Shown here: positions 50,160 to 60,263 of the stretch, in pieces
Position numbering within the stretch: position 1 is the stretch's first letter
Layout: each line of letters starts with the position of its first letter
Source: Bathynomus jamesi
Taxonomy: Eukaryota; Arthropoda; Malacostraca; Isopoda; Cirolanidae
Assembly (NCBI GenBank): GCA_023014485.1
Contig: JAJOZX010001003.1
Coordinates: 310,001-374,000 of the forward strand
Length of the DNA: 64,000 bases
Reading direction: 5' to 3'
Notes under the pieces: model-generated
Database searches by the model: none
What the model was told of the DNA's origin: nothing
Seen by the model: the letters and a program-made list of their open reading frames with translations, nothing else
Made by a program: the position numbers and the translations under genes

Positions 50160-50480
50160 GTGTTAAAATTTTAAAATGATTTTCTGGCCCGAAGGAAATG
50201 TATCTTTTTTTTTTAAGTCCTTCCAATTGCGAAACTTAAGGCTTTTTCCTAGGCCATAATTAGTGTCCTCTGACAGTCACTCTAATCGAGAAATTAGTGA
50301 CTCGCTTTGAGATAGATACACTGTAGTTTAGCTACCCGCGATGAGCACGGGTCTTCCCGAACGTGGGTGTTGGCTGGTCGCGACGGCTATGACTGCTTCG
50401 GGTAAATGTCTAGCCGCAGTAGCCACGACCCTCCGGTATCAGAGTTACCGAAGCTGACCACGATAGTTTCAGTTCCTTCG
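50160..50480 (+). repeat. Dispersed repeat 'R2', plus copy
   Basis: 50180-50300 matches the reverse complement of 63150-63275: CCCGAAG(G/A)AAATGT, AGTCCTT.CA..TGCGAA, GG(C/G)TTTTTCCTAGGCCATA, TTAGTG and CTCTGACAGTC. The following GC-richer part (50330-50480) with CGACGGCTATGACTGCTTCG has no match in the window. Nature unknown. Confidence 0.65.
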
Positions 50481-50747
50481 GTTTCTTCGTCAGGTAAATG
50501 CTAAAGGCTCGAATTAGGACTTAATAATAGGTATTAATATTATAGTTATAAAGTTTAGGTATTTACTCTTAATCATTCAGTTTAATCGATACATCTTTAG
50601 ATTTAAATAGGATTTTAGACATTATTTAGACGTCATTTTAGATTTATTATTCATTATTTGCTTGAACTCGGTTGATGGTTGATCTATAGTTGATTTATAG
50701 ATCTAGAATATTTTCATTTTTTATTTTGAATTTTCTTACAGTATATA

Positions 50748-50822
50748 CAAGGTGTTCCAAAAGTCCCCATCCAATTCTTGCAAGGAATGAAGAAGTAGAT
50801 TGGGACTTTTGGGACACCCATT
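50748..50822. repeat. Short hairpin, GGTGTTCCAAAAGTCCC ends
   Basis: AAGGTGTTCCAAAAGTCCCCAT is mirrored by ATTGGGACTTTTGGGACACC about 45 bp on. Ends like these occur in mariner-type elements; this is probably a much-deleted one. Confidence 0.6.
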
Positions 50823-50824
50823 TT

Positions 50825-51026
50825 GGATCACCTGAAGATCCGTCACCCCAGCCTTTTTAGTTAGCTTTATAAGGCTAACTAACGAAAATATCATGACCTA
50901 ACCTAACCAATCGTCAAGGGCGTACATTTGACCGAACGATTGGTTAGGTTAGGTCGTGATATTGTCGTTAGTTAACCTTATAAAGCTAACTGAAAAAGAC
51001 TGGGGTGACGAATCTTCAGGTGATCC
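50825..51026. mobile_element. CCTAACC foldback element (palindrome)
   Basis: GGATCACCTGAAGATCCGTC opens the left arm and its complement closes the right arm. Each arm of about 95 bp contains CAGCC(T)TTTT.AGTTAGC, TAACGAAAATATCA, and CCTAACCTAACCAATCGT. Related single or double arms lie at 7640-7722, 43492-43575, 53160-53276 and 54660-54768. Confidence 0.82.
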
Positions 51027-51027
51027 C

Positions 51028-51072
<45 letters not shown>

Positions 51073-51073
<1 letters not shown>

Positions 51074-51120
51074 CAGGGGCGGCTTCTTAATGAATGCAAG
51101 GCATGCACTGCATGCGTAAA
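51073..51120 (+). repeat. Lone hAT-type end
   Basis: CAGGGGCGGCTTCTTAATGA followed by TGCAAGGCATGCACTGCATGC with internal dyads. CAGGGGCGG is a usual hAT end. No partner end was found within the next few kb. Confidence 0.45.
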
Positions 51121-51261
51121 TAATATACTCAATGAATTTAAAATTATTATTTAAGTTAAAAAAATAAAGTTAAAATTATTATTAATATTATTAATATAAT
51201 ATTGGTTCTATCCTCGGTTACTACATAACTCATAAGAATACCATAAAAGACAAAATACAGT

Positions 51262-51321
<60 letters not shown>
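51262..51321. repeat. (AT)n microsatellite
   Basis: About 60 bp of AT repeats left of palindrome 2. Confidence 0.95.
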
Positions 51322-51322
<1 letters not shown>

Positions 51323-51415
51323 CATGCGGGTTGCTTCTACAGAGCTTCAATTTAATATTTAGGAGAAATCCAATGACAAGGAGAAATGTAAATGCCATGA
51401 AAAGTCTTCTTTAAT

Positions 51416-51452
51416 GCGCAACGTTTCGAGCAATACGCTCATCTTCAGGCTG
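51416..51452 (-). ncRNA. Hammerhead-like core, left end of palindrome 2
   Basis: The minus strand reads CCTGAAGATGAGCGTATTGC then TCGAAACG: box CUGANGA, a stem GAGC/GCTC with loop GTATT, then GAAAC. The stem is perfect. Stem III and cleavage site not established. Confidence 0.5.
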
Positions 51453-52030
51453 TTTAATAACAATGTGAAATTAAAATCAATATTGAATGAAAAACAAAAC
51501 AGAAAATTTCTATAACCTATTCGTAAAGACAAATTTTAAAAGACAGAAAAGAGGGTTAAATTCTAAGTTATACAGATTTACATATAAAAATTAAGAAGTT
51601 ATTTTTAAATACATGTAGTAAATGTGAAATTAATACACTGGAAAAATTACCAATAGTACACTGGAACAATGGAGCTATCTACCTTACACTGCAGTATCCG
51701 AGGCTGACTAATTTGAGCAGAGACAAAGAACGGGAAACACGAAGGATGGCGAGGGCGATTGGGGAAGGAGGGATTATAAGGAATTGGGGAAGGAGGAGGG
51801 ATCATAGCAAATTGAGAGGGACGGCCGATGAGTCAACATTCAGACTAGGGGACAATGCTTTAATGAAAAGGGATTCTAAAATCTTAGTGAGTTGGGACAA
51901 GTATTACAACCAAGAATTTTAAAATTGTCTAAAGTGACATCAATTTTACATTTAATGCTGTGTTCACGAATACTCGAGGCTTCTTTAGTTTTTAAAATTT
52001 TACCTGTTCGGCCACTTATTCCCATATGCG

Positions 52031-52171
52031 TCTTTAGGTAGCTTTTTCTCAGCGAAGGATCGAACCCCTGACTCGTTGCGTAGCGGTTTGTATATTTATT
52101 TACCTGCCCCAGGTGTCTCCTTGGGAATTACATCGGCAGCACTGTTCGCTCTCTCAGGGCTAGATTTTATT
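52031..52171 (-). repeat. Single-copy spacer of palindrome 2 with a tRNA-like B box
   Basis: On the minus strand TCAGGGGTTCGATCCTTCGC contains a perfect B box (GGTTCGATCC). No clear A box at the proper distance. Whether this is part of the element or a SINE piece at the centre of the palindrome is unknown. Confidence 0.4.
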
Positions 52172-52420
52172 CGCATATGGGAATAAGTGGCCGAACAGGT
52201 AAAATTTTAAAAACTAAAGAAGCCTCGAGTATTCGTGAACACAGCATTAATGTAAAATTGATGTCACTTTAGACAATTTTAAAATTCTTGGTTGTAATAC
52301 TTGTCCCAACTCACTAAGAATTTTAGAATCCCTTTTCATTAAAGCATTGTCCCCTAGTCTGAATGTTGACTCATCGGCCGTCCCTCTCAATTTGCTATGA
52401 TCCCTCCTCCTTCCCCAATT
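52172..52420 (+). pseudogene. Penelope-type C-terminal coding end, right arm
   Basis: The plus strand encodes EASSIREHSIN, then after a frameshift FKILGCNTCPNSLRILESLF and IKALSPSLNVDSSA. This is the tail after the GIY-YIG motif in Penelope-like endonucleases. An inverted duplicate is in the left arm (52030-51800, minus). Confidence 0.72.
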
Positions 52421-52753
52421 CCTTATAATCCCTCCTTCCCCAATCGCCCTCGCCATCCTTCGTGTTTCCCGTTCTTTGTCTCTGCTCAAATTAGTCAGCC
52501 TCGGATACTGCAGTGTAAGGTAGATAGCTCCATTGTTCCAGTGTACTATTGGTAATTTTTCCAGTGTATTAATTTCACATTTACTACATGTATTTAAAAA
52601 TAACTTCTTAATTTTTATAGTAAATCTGTATAACTTAGAATTTAACCCTCTTTTCTCAGTCTTTTAAAATTTGTCTTTACGAATAGGTTATAGAAATTTT
52701 CTGTTTTGTTTTTCATTCAATATTGATTTTAATTTCACATTGTTATTAAACAG

Positions 52754-52788
52754 CCTGAAGATGAGCGTATTGCTCGAAACGTTGCGCA
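52754..52788 (+). ncRNA. Hammerhead-like core, right end of palindrome 2
   Basis: Exact mirror of 51416-51452, with the stem GAGC/GCTC and GAAAC kept. Confidence 0.5.
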
Positions 52789-53059
52789 TTAAAGAAGACT
52801 TTTCATGGCATTTACATTTCTCCTTGTCATTGGATTTCTCCTAAATATATATATATATATATATCTTATTAAAAATTTGGACTGTGTCAAATGTTTTTTA
52901 AAATTTTGTCACTAGTACAGTTTTTTACGCTGATTCTAAATATGCAACTCATTTTTTGCGGAAATAAATATTTAACATTTTACTGGCGTTTGTTTGCAGG
53001 AATAGTGCCAGCTTCTGCATACGAACTCGCATAAACTAATTTTGTTGTTATTAATGTTC

Positions 53060-53276
53060 CCCGGTCAATTGAATGCCCGGTTAGGTCAATTGAATGCCCG
53101 GTTGGGTCAACTGAATGTCCGGTTAAGTCAACTGAATGCCCGGTTAGGTCAACTGTACGCCCTTGACGATTGGTTAGGTTGAGTCATAATATTTTCGTTA
53201 GTTTTAACGAAAATATCACGACTTAACCTAACCAATCGTCGAGGGCGTACAGTTGACTTAACCGGGCATTCAATTT
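53060..53276. mobile_element. GAATGCCCGGTTAGG foldback element with amplified end
   Basis: The left side has four tandem copies of (A/G)GTCAA(T/C)TGAATG(C/T)CCGGTT(A/G) (about 21 bp). Then GTACGCCCTTGACGATTGGT and TTAGGTTGAGTC lead to a central dyad TTTTCGTTAG/CTAACGAAAA-like and the complement of the whole, ending ACCGGGCATTCAATT at the right with one copy of the unit. So one end has expanded in tandem. Confidence 0.82.
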
Positions 53277-53279
53277 ATA

Positions 53280-54020
53280 TTTGGTACTGTAAGGCCAAAA
53301 ACAAGACTACATGGGGGCCCTGATCTTCAGTTAAAACTGAATCTGTAAATGATTAAAAAAAAAAAAAAATTTGGCGCATTTAATTTCCTTTATGCAAATC
53401 ACGCGTACATGATAACACAAATTCCAATAGATATACAAACGGCTCACTATGTCGAACAATTAGGTACTTATTAGGCTCCGTATACTGATAAAGTAATTTT
53501 TATTATTTTTTCACCAACAAATGCGAAAGTCAGAAATTGGAAATTTCATAAATCACTTTAACTTGCTAACTTCTCGATGAGTGACAATTAAGCCTATTGA
53601 GTGCGTTTTTTTATGAAGTAAATGCAATGATTGTAGTGTGTGAATACCTTTTAGATTTGTACGTTTCATTTGTTTGTCACTTATACTCGAGGGATTGTAC
53701 TACAACGGATGGTTATTTCTAAACGTGATCTATGATGGCTGATTTGGTGGGTTTGTTTAGGTATTGGTTTGTTCAATATGAATACCTCGAATTTTGTGTT
53801 AGCGCGATGAACTGCAGACATAATTAGTTGAGCAGCTACAACATTTCATTAAATAAACAATAAATAACGATATCAAGGCTTGTGAAGTTTCAGAAACGTA
53901 ATTTTTTTTTATTGCTGTTTTATGCGTAGTCGTAATTAGGGGACAAACGTATTATAATCTTTTTTTCCCAGTTCTTGCGTCGTCAATCGATTCATCATTT
54001 TCCCTTAAACAATTCATTTT
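53280..54020. other. AT-rich stretch without recognisable features
   Basis: No frame over 60 codons of interest and no repeat recognised. Confidence 0.55.
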
Positions 54021-54021
54021 T

Positions 54022-54307
54022 GGGAGCAATCCAAGAATAAGTTCCCCAAAATCCCCAATCCAAGAAAAAGCACCCCAGTTAGACCCCAATCCAAGAAACA
54101 GCACCCAAGTTCGACCTCAATCCAAATTAAAGGATTTTAACATCAACATCCTCGAAAACTTTGTCCAGGTCATTGCTTGATCGCACTTAGCACACAGCAT
54201 CACTTTTTTAATAAGATTTTTCCCTTAAATGGATCTTCAACCAATAATGGTAACACTTCAGTTTGAACTGCTACCGTTATTATGGAGTGTTTATTCTTGG
54301 ATTGCTC
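54022..54307. mobile_element. Short inverted-repeat element, GGGAGCAATCCAAGAATAAG ends
   Basis: 286 bp with GGGAGCAATCCAAGAATAAG at the left and GTTTATTCTTGGATTGCTC at the right. Inside, the sub-unit CCCAATCCAAGAAA(A/C)AGCACCC recurs three times at about 30-bp spacing. A shorter relative is at 54802-54890. Confidence 0.78.
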
Positions 54308-54308
54308 A

Positions 54309-54358
<50 letters not shown>
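54308..54358. repeat. (AT)n microsatellite
   Basis: AT repeats between two small elements; the last 8 bp serve as target site of the TAGGG element that follows. Confidence 0.95.
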
Positions 54359-54361
<3 letters not shown>

Positions 54362-54562
54362 GGTTGCCAAGTCAACAGATCTTGAATAAAGGACACTTGC
54401 ACGCTACCGTATATTCCATTGCTTATCATGATAAAAATTTACTTGTGTAATATTTTTTACAATTTCTTTATTATATTCATAGATAAAATATGTCTAGAAA
54501 GTCGTACACATGAGCTGAAATGAAGAACTGTCCTTTGAAAAAAAGGACACTTGGCAACCATA
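54359..54562. mobile_element. Small TAGGG-ended element (204 bp)
   Basis: Ends TAGGGTTGCCAAGT and ACTTGGCAACCATA, with AAGGACACTT inside both. Flanks ATATATAT and ATATAATA fit an 8-bp duplication in AT-rich DNA, though simple sequence makes this weak. Shares the first five bases and duplication size with the larger TAGGG elements. Confidence 0.7.
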
Positions 54563-54609
54563 ATATAATATATATATATATATATATCGAAACCTACGGT
54601 AAAATTATT

Positions 54610-54768
54610 GAATGCCCGGTTAGGTTAACTGAATGCCAGGTTAGGTCAACTGTACGCCCTTGATGATTGGTTAGGTTAAGTCGTGATATTTTCGTTAAAA
54701 CTAACGAAAATATCACGACTTAACCTAACCAATCGTCAAGGTGTACAATTAACCTAACTGGGCATTCA
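54610..54768. mobile_element. GAATGCCCGGTTAGG foldback element, second copy
   Basis: Starts GAATGCCCGGTTAGGTTAAC, with one further unit GAATGCCAGG, then GTACGCCCTTGATGATTGGT, a central CGTTAAAACTAACG dyad and the complement ending CTGGGCATTC. Copy of 53060-53276 with fewer end units. Confidence 0.82.
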
Positions 54769-54801
54769 CTTAACCATTTTAGAGCAATTAACTCCATTTT
54801 A

Positions 54802-54890
54802 GAGCAATCCAAGAATAAGCACCCTCGTTCGACCCCAATCCAAGAAAAAGCACCCTAAACTGATTCGGGGTGCTTATTCTTGGATTGCTC
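54802..54890. mobile_element. Short relative of the GAGCAATCCAAGAATAAG element
   Basis: 89 bp: GAGCAATCCAAGAATAAGCA at left, exact complement at right (GGGTGCTTATTCTTGGATTGCTC, 23 bp, given here in part as motif), with one CCCAATCCAAGAAAAAGCACCC-type sub-unit inside. Confidence 0.82.
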
Positions 54891-54894
54891 CCAT

Positions 54895-55577
54895 TTTTGT
54901 GCTGACGAAAATTTTTGTAAGATTTTGTGTGATTCAGAAGCGTTTCTATACTTTTGGTTTTATGATAAAGTTATGTAATTCGAGTACAATAGTTTTGCTT
55001 ATTCAATATATGTGGTTTTCTGTAGGCTAATTTTTTTCCTGTTTTGAAATATACGACTGACTAGATATGCAAGAAAGGAAACTGTGCATTATCTTCATCT
55101 TATCCAGTGAATTTTGTAGTTTGATACTGACTACTAAGATTAAGAAATTGGTTGATGTCTCTATAATCTATATCGTGGGACAGCAACAAGAAAATATTGT
55201 TCATATAGCGTCTGTTCACAAGAAAATAGTGGCCAATATTGCATTTAGTAGCTAACCAATAAGTAATGCGTTTATTTGATATAATTTATTGATAAAGAAG
55301 AAATGGGTGAATTTATACGACCTATAAACATTTCGTCGATAAGAAATTTCAGCGACACCTTAATAATGAAGTTTAATTAAACTGTTTTAAAAAGAACCTA
55401 ACATACGCTAGTGTAACATCTTGATTTAACCTTAAAATACTTGTTGATATTATGTCAGATCGAGAAAATGTTTAGAGACAAGGTTTAAAATTCTGTTGTC
55501 AGGTTTTGTTTTGTACCATTATTATAACTGAAGAGACTTTTGATAAAAAATTCTATAAATTTATCTACGGAAATATG
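54895..55577. other. AT-rich stretch without recognisable features
   Basis: A 62-codon plus frame at 55067-55255 was not recognised. Confidence 0.5.
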
Positions 55578-55579
55578 TA

Positions 55580-56152
55580 CCGGGTGTCCGAGAATTATCT
55601 GTACAATTTTTGGCTGTTATTAAAAGTCAACCATGAAGTGTAGAAATTCCAGTGTTGTCCCATTTTACAGAGAATCTCATTATGTTTTTTATAATACCAC
55701 GTTTTGACAAGTTTTTTAGAAATGTACGCGGGTGACAGACATTGATGATTTAAAAGCAAGAATCACAGCTGCTATTGAGCGAATTGATGTGGATATGCTG
55801 CAGCGTACATGGCAACATTTGGAGTATCGATTCGATGTTTTGCGAATCACTAATGGTGCACATATCGAATGTTTGTAACAACGTTACTTTAATAAAAGAA
55901 ACTTTTGAAAATACAGATTCTAAATAATCTTGTTTAAGAATTTTACGCGTGTTATCAAGAATTTTATTAAAAGATGAAATTGTACAGATAATGTTCGGAC
56001 ACACTGGAATTTCTAAAAAAATTGTCAAAACTTGGTATCAGAAAAAACTTAATGAGATTCTCTGTAAAATGGGACAACACTGGAATTTCTACACTTCATG
56101 GTTGACTTTTAATAACAGCCAAAAATTGTACAGATAATTCTCGGACACCCTG
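55580..56152. mobile_element. Mariner-like inverted-repeat element with coding remnant
   Basis: 573 bp with ends C(C/A)GGGTGTCCGAGAATTATC and inverted arms of about 140 bp (to GAGAATCTCATTA), inside TA on both sides. Between the arms the plus strand keeps DIDDLKARITAAIERIDVDM, MLQRTWQHLEYRFDVLRITN and GAHIE (about 55740-55870), the usual C-terminus of a DDxD mariner-type transposase. All catalytic blocks are deleted. Confidence 0.85.
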
Positions 56153-56154
56153 TA

Positions 56155-57265
56155 TTTGTATAGAGATATTCTACAGTATATGAAAATTAGGCATATAGAA
56201 CTTTTTTATCATTTATGTTTAATAATGTTTACACAAATTTAAAAGAAATTAGTACTGTCGTTGCTGTCAGGAATAAAAAAACTTATCTACATTATTACTT
56301 TTTAGTCACAAAATACCAAATCTGTATGTTGTCCAGGCGGGTAAAATCTGTCTGATTGATACAAGAATAATTCGGAAATATGTTAGGAATCGTAGATTTC
56401 TTTAGCTAAATTGCCTTGGCTTAATGAATTCCTTAAAAATCTGTGAAATTTAACCTCTATTCGTAATAGAGTTTATGAATTTCAATTTAGTATTATCACA
56501 GAATATTAATAACCTCATAAAATTGGTTTAATTCCTTTGCCTTTGTTAGAACTGTGCGCTTTAACCTTCAATCGCTATCGTTGGGTCAGGGAGCGATATT
56601 GGTTGAGGGTTAAGGTTATTGAAATTGTCTTCTTTTACTAACAAGATTTGTTAGTTCTTATTTGTTAATTCTGAACGTAGAATGTCAAATTTCGAGATTT
56701 CTTTTATTATTTGGTCTTTACGTCAGTGTCAGTTTTTCAGTGCCCAGAAACAAATTGAAAATTTGTATTTGATATGAGCAAAATCTTTTATTAAAGGTGA
56801 GTAAAGTAATTAACGAGCCAGAGAAGGTAAAATATGGAAATTACATCACACAAAAGGTAATTATAATACGCTGAGCGATATGAGTGATATGATTCAAAAG
56901 GGTTGCATGAACACACATGAAGGTTTGGCATGACGTCGACAAAGGTTCGAAACGACCTAACGAAATTCCTCACGCCCCATCACTTATTCCGAGATTTTGC
57001 CAGACGCCGGATGTCTACATCAGGTAAACGGGGCCAACATCTGGCCAATTCGATGGTGAATAGAGTGTAAGTACCACGTACTGTACGTTTGAACGTAACG
57101 CCTCAATTTTTTTATGACTTTTTTTCCCATAATTTTTAAATTTATTTCTAAAATGTATATCAACATTAGATTATCATTATTAATTATTATTATTGTTAAT
57201 AATAATAATACTTAGTATTATTAAACACTAGCCGGCCATGTTATATTTATAGAAATTTAAGAATT
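56155..57265. other. AT-rich stretch, no gene recognised
   Basis: Only short frames; (TTA)n-like run at about 57175-57220. Confidence 0.5.
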
Positions 57266-57269
57266 ATAA

Positions 57270-57635
57270 AGGTGATTTTCCTTTATCCCGATAAAACCAC
57301 ATGGTTGTTATCCCACGCAACCTCTTTCATCACACTGCAATATCGAGATTGCGCCACATTATGGAATTACATTATCTCATTCACCTCTTGATAAGAGAGC
57401 TAATTTCAGTATATGGACCTTTAAACGGAAACTGATAATATGGCTCACGTGATGAAAGATAATGAAACGCAAATATTTATCTATCCAGTTAATTTTCATT
57501 CACCTCAACGTTATTCTTTCTGTTTTGCGTTGAAAACTTTGTTTGTTTACGAGGCATTTTTCATTTATATATTCTTAGTAATACAAAAATTTATGTATGA
57601 AGAGTGTTCTGCACATATCATACGCAAAAAGTAAC
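57270..57635 (+). repeat. Dispersed repeat 'R3', plus copy
   Basis: It aligns over about 370 bp with the reverse complement of 63590-63975: TGATAAAACCACA(T/C)GGTTGTTAT, GCGCCACATTAT/ACGCCACATTATA, CACATTATCTCATTCACC, AATGAAACGCAAA(T/C)ATTTA, TTAATTTTCATTCA and TATGAAGAGTG. No conserved frame. Family unknown. Confidence 0.78.
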
Positions 57636-57650
57636 ACATTAATAATATTT

Positions 57651-58103
57651 ATGATGAAAATAGCCAAGAAGCAAAAGGAAACAAAATGGTGCTCAAGCGC
57701 TTCCGTCTAATGACATCCTCAGGAACACTGAAATACGAGTAAATAACAAGTTCGAGACTATATATAGGTAACAAAAAATAAAATTGTAGGCGGAGCATAA
57801 AAATTTATAAGGAAAAGCTACCAGAGTTTTAGTACTTTGCCCCTCTTGTCGAAATCCGTTCTGAACGAATTCAAAACAACAGGATCAGAACGTTCAAAAC
57901 GGATTTAGACAAGAGGGGCAAAGTGCTAAAAGTCTGGTAGTTTTTCCTTATAAATTTGTATGGTCCTCCTACAATTTTTATTTTTTTGTTACCTATATAT
58001 AGTTTCGAACTTGTTATTTATTTCAGTGTTCCTGAGGAGGTCATTAGACGAAAGCGCTTGAGCACCATTCTGTTTTCTTTTCCTTCGTGGTTATTTTCAT
58101 CAT
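57651..58103. mobile_element. Penelope-like element, head-to-head palindrome 3
   Basis: Arms 57651-57868 and 57889-58103 around about 20 bp. It is a shortened relative of palindrome 1: the inner ends encode LNSFRTDF and KRGKV.KLW (compare LNSFKTDLNKKGKTLNLW in palindrome 1), followed outward by the 3' region and a hammerhead-like core. The left core is damaged (GGAAG in place of GAAA at about 57699-57703), while the right core (58031-58060) keeps CTGAGGA and GAAA. Confidence 0.87.
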
Positions 58104-58111
58104 ATATATAT

Positions 58112-58729
58112 TAGGGTGGTCCTTATTTACAGTATATGGTGAAAAATGAAACATCAAAATGTTTCGGTCTGACCCTCTAGAAATGTGATAGGGGATACAA
58201 AAACACCGTTTATGAAGTTTCATGAGAAAATATTAATATTTAGAGGTCGCTCAAGGCCATCAAAATTGTGCAATATAATGCGTCATTACTTGCCACACAA
58301 TTCCTTGCTATACCCCCTCCATGTGTGTGTATTAAACAGGTGCATACAGTGTTTTGTCTTTAAACTCTTTTATTTGTTTTGTAAATTTCTTAAATTTTGT
58401 GCCTAATATAACATTGATGTTCAATTTTCAGGTGTGGATTTATGGATCAAAATATATAGTGATGGAGACTCGAAATAAATCCAAGGTTTACTTGATTGAT
58501 AAGTGTGAGAACGATATTAAATGCTAAATTGCCATCGAATAGGCAATGCATTTGGCAATTGTTTATATTCCTACTTTATGAGAATCTTATAATCTAATAT
58601 TATGAAGCCGTTGAGCGACCTCTAAATATTATATCTCAATAAAATTTGGTATACTGTGTTTTTACATCAAATGGCATAGTTTGATGGGGTCAGAGCACGG
58701 AAATTTGAAAGTTGAAAAATAAGGACCAC

Positions 58730-58733
<4 letters not shown>
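58112..58733. mobile_element. TAGGG-ended non-autonomous element (622 bp)
   Basis: Ends TAGGGTGGTCCTTATTT and AAATAAGGACCACTCTA with inverted arms of about 150 bp, including ATATTTAGAGGTCGCTCAA and its complement. The flanks are ATATATAT on both sides, fitting an 8-bp duplication within simple sequence. No coding frame of note. Shares end sequence with 30639-33800 and 59830-62962. Confidence 0.85.

Positions 58734-58736
<3 letters not shown>

Positions 58737-58784
<48 letters not shown>
58737..58784. repeat. (AT)n microsatellite
   Basis: AT repeats between the TAGGG element and the LINE. Confidence 0.95.
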
Positions 58785-58788
<4 letters not shown>

Positions 58789-58799
58789 AAAGGATATAT

Positions 58800-59690
58800 G
58801 ATCTCTACAAACAGACATGAACAGAATCTACAATTGGTCTGAAGGCAACAATATGAAATTTAACACTGAGAAATTTCAACTGTTAAGGTACGGAAGAAGG
58901 GATGACCTAAAATCCATAGAATACTATACCTCAAATGGACAGGAAATTCAGAGAACTTCTAAAGCAAAAGATTTAGGTGTTGTAAGGCCTGATGACGTGA
59001 AATTTGAAACACTAAATAAGATAGCAGTAAACAGAGCAAAAAGAATAACGGGACAGATGCTGAGAACCTTTAAACGAAGGGATACGAATATAATGAGTCC
59101 TCTATTGAAAACACTGGTCATACCCAAGCTGGAATACTGGTCGTTCCTAACATTCCCATATAAAAAAGAAGGCATTAATCAGTTAGAAGGGATTCAGAGA
59201 AGCTTCACAGCCATGATCAATGGATGCAAAGAACTAAATTACTGGGAAAGGTTACGTGAATTAAACTAATATTCACTGGAAAGAAGAGGAGAGAGGTACA
59301 CCATTGTTTACACTTGGAAAATAATGGAGGAACTAGCCCCTAATCTTACTCTGAACCCTATAACCCTCAAACAACAGTGGAAAGTAGAAAAGGAAGAATG
59401 TGTCGTATTTTCAAATGAAAGGCTGGACAGGGAACATCCTAAACTCCGAAGGAAAATAGTTTTGTTGTGAGAGGACCAAGACTGTTTAACCAGCTGCCTA
59501 AGGAACTAAGGAACACGAGTGGTGTTGCGGTGGGTATCTTTAAAAGAAGATTAGACGCCTGTCTCAGAACAATCCCAGATGAGCTTGGCGTACCTGCCTA
59601 TGTGAGGTGGAAAGCACGAGAAATCAACTCTCTATATCACCAGGCCAGCTCGGGAGGAGGGGCGACAAGCTTGACCTTCGTGAAATGAGG
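58800..59690 (+). pseudogene. CR1-like LINE reverse transcriptase, C-terminal third
   Basis: The frame 58817-59269 begins MNRIYNWSEGNNMKFNTEKF and has LLRYGRR, SKAKDLGVV and IPKLEYWSFLTFPYKKEG, the thumb region of a CR1-type enzyme, ending in ERLRELN and a stop. Reading on, YSLERRGERYTIVYTWKIM and, in 59467-59688, VRGPRLFNQLPKELRN, FKRRLDACLRTIPDE and GGGATSLTFVK follow. Breaks: the stop at 59267 and a frameshift near 59465. Catalytic palm absent (5' truncation, usual for LINEs). A more decayed relative is at 24200-24690. Confidence 0.88.
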
Positions 59691-59829
59691 AAACATCACA
59701 CGAAACATTTGAAAGTTTGAAATGTATACGTATATATAATCGAGGGGTCGCGGGATCCAGTTCAGGCTAGGACTTTGTGATTTTAGACTTTTTTGGAGGG
59801 TTGTGGTTCGGTTCGGATTGCATGATCAC

Positions 59830-60199
59830 TAGGGTGCCCCATTTTTGACCAACTTTTTTTTCCCGGGTCCAACCTCCTAATATCATTTTTCCTGTCGCTC
59901 TAAGTAAGAAAATAGCAATTATTTTCCATTTGATGAAAATTTCGGACCACCTATGCCTACAAAACCAATTTTCCCCTTTTCTTTATAAAAAATTGTCGAT
60001 TTTCGGAAGTCTTTCGGTTATAAATTTCTTGCATTTTATTAGAACCTCAGACTATATACACTTTTGGATAGAAAATTAAAATAGCTATCGATTGATACCT
60101 AATTTACTATGCTTTTATACCAAAATAGAAAATTAAAAGGCAAAAATGTTCATTTTTTAACATTTTATTCTCCATTTCTAACCCTAAAGCCATATAAAA

Positions 60200-60263
<64 letters not shown>

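Larger units (their letters stand above)
51354..52847. mobile_element. Penelope-like element, head-to-head palindrome 2
   Basis: Arms 51354-52030 and 52172-52847 (about 677 bp) are near-perfect reverse complements around a 141-bp spacer. Reading outward each arm has a Penelope-type C-terminal coding end, an AT-rich 3' region and a hammerhead-like core (minus at 51416-51452; plus at 52754-52788) near its outer edge. The sequence is unrelated to palindrome 1, so a different Penelope family. AT repeats lie on both sides. Confidence 0.88.
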
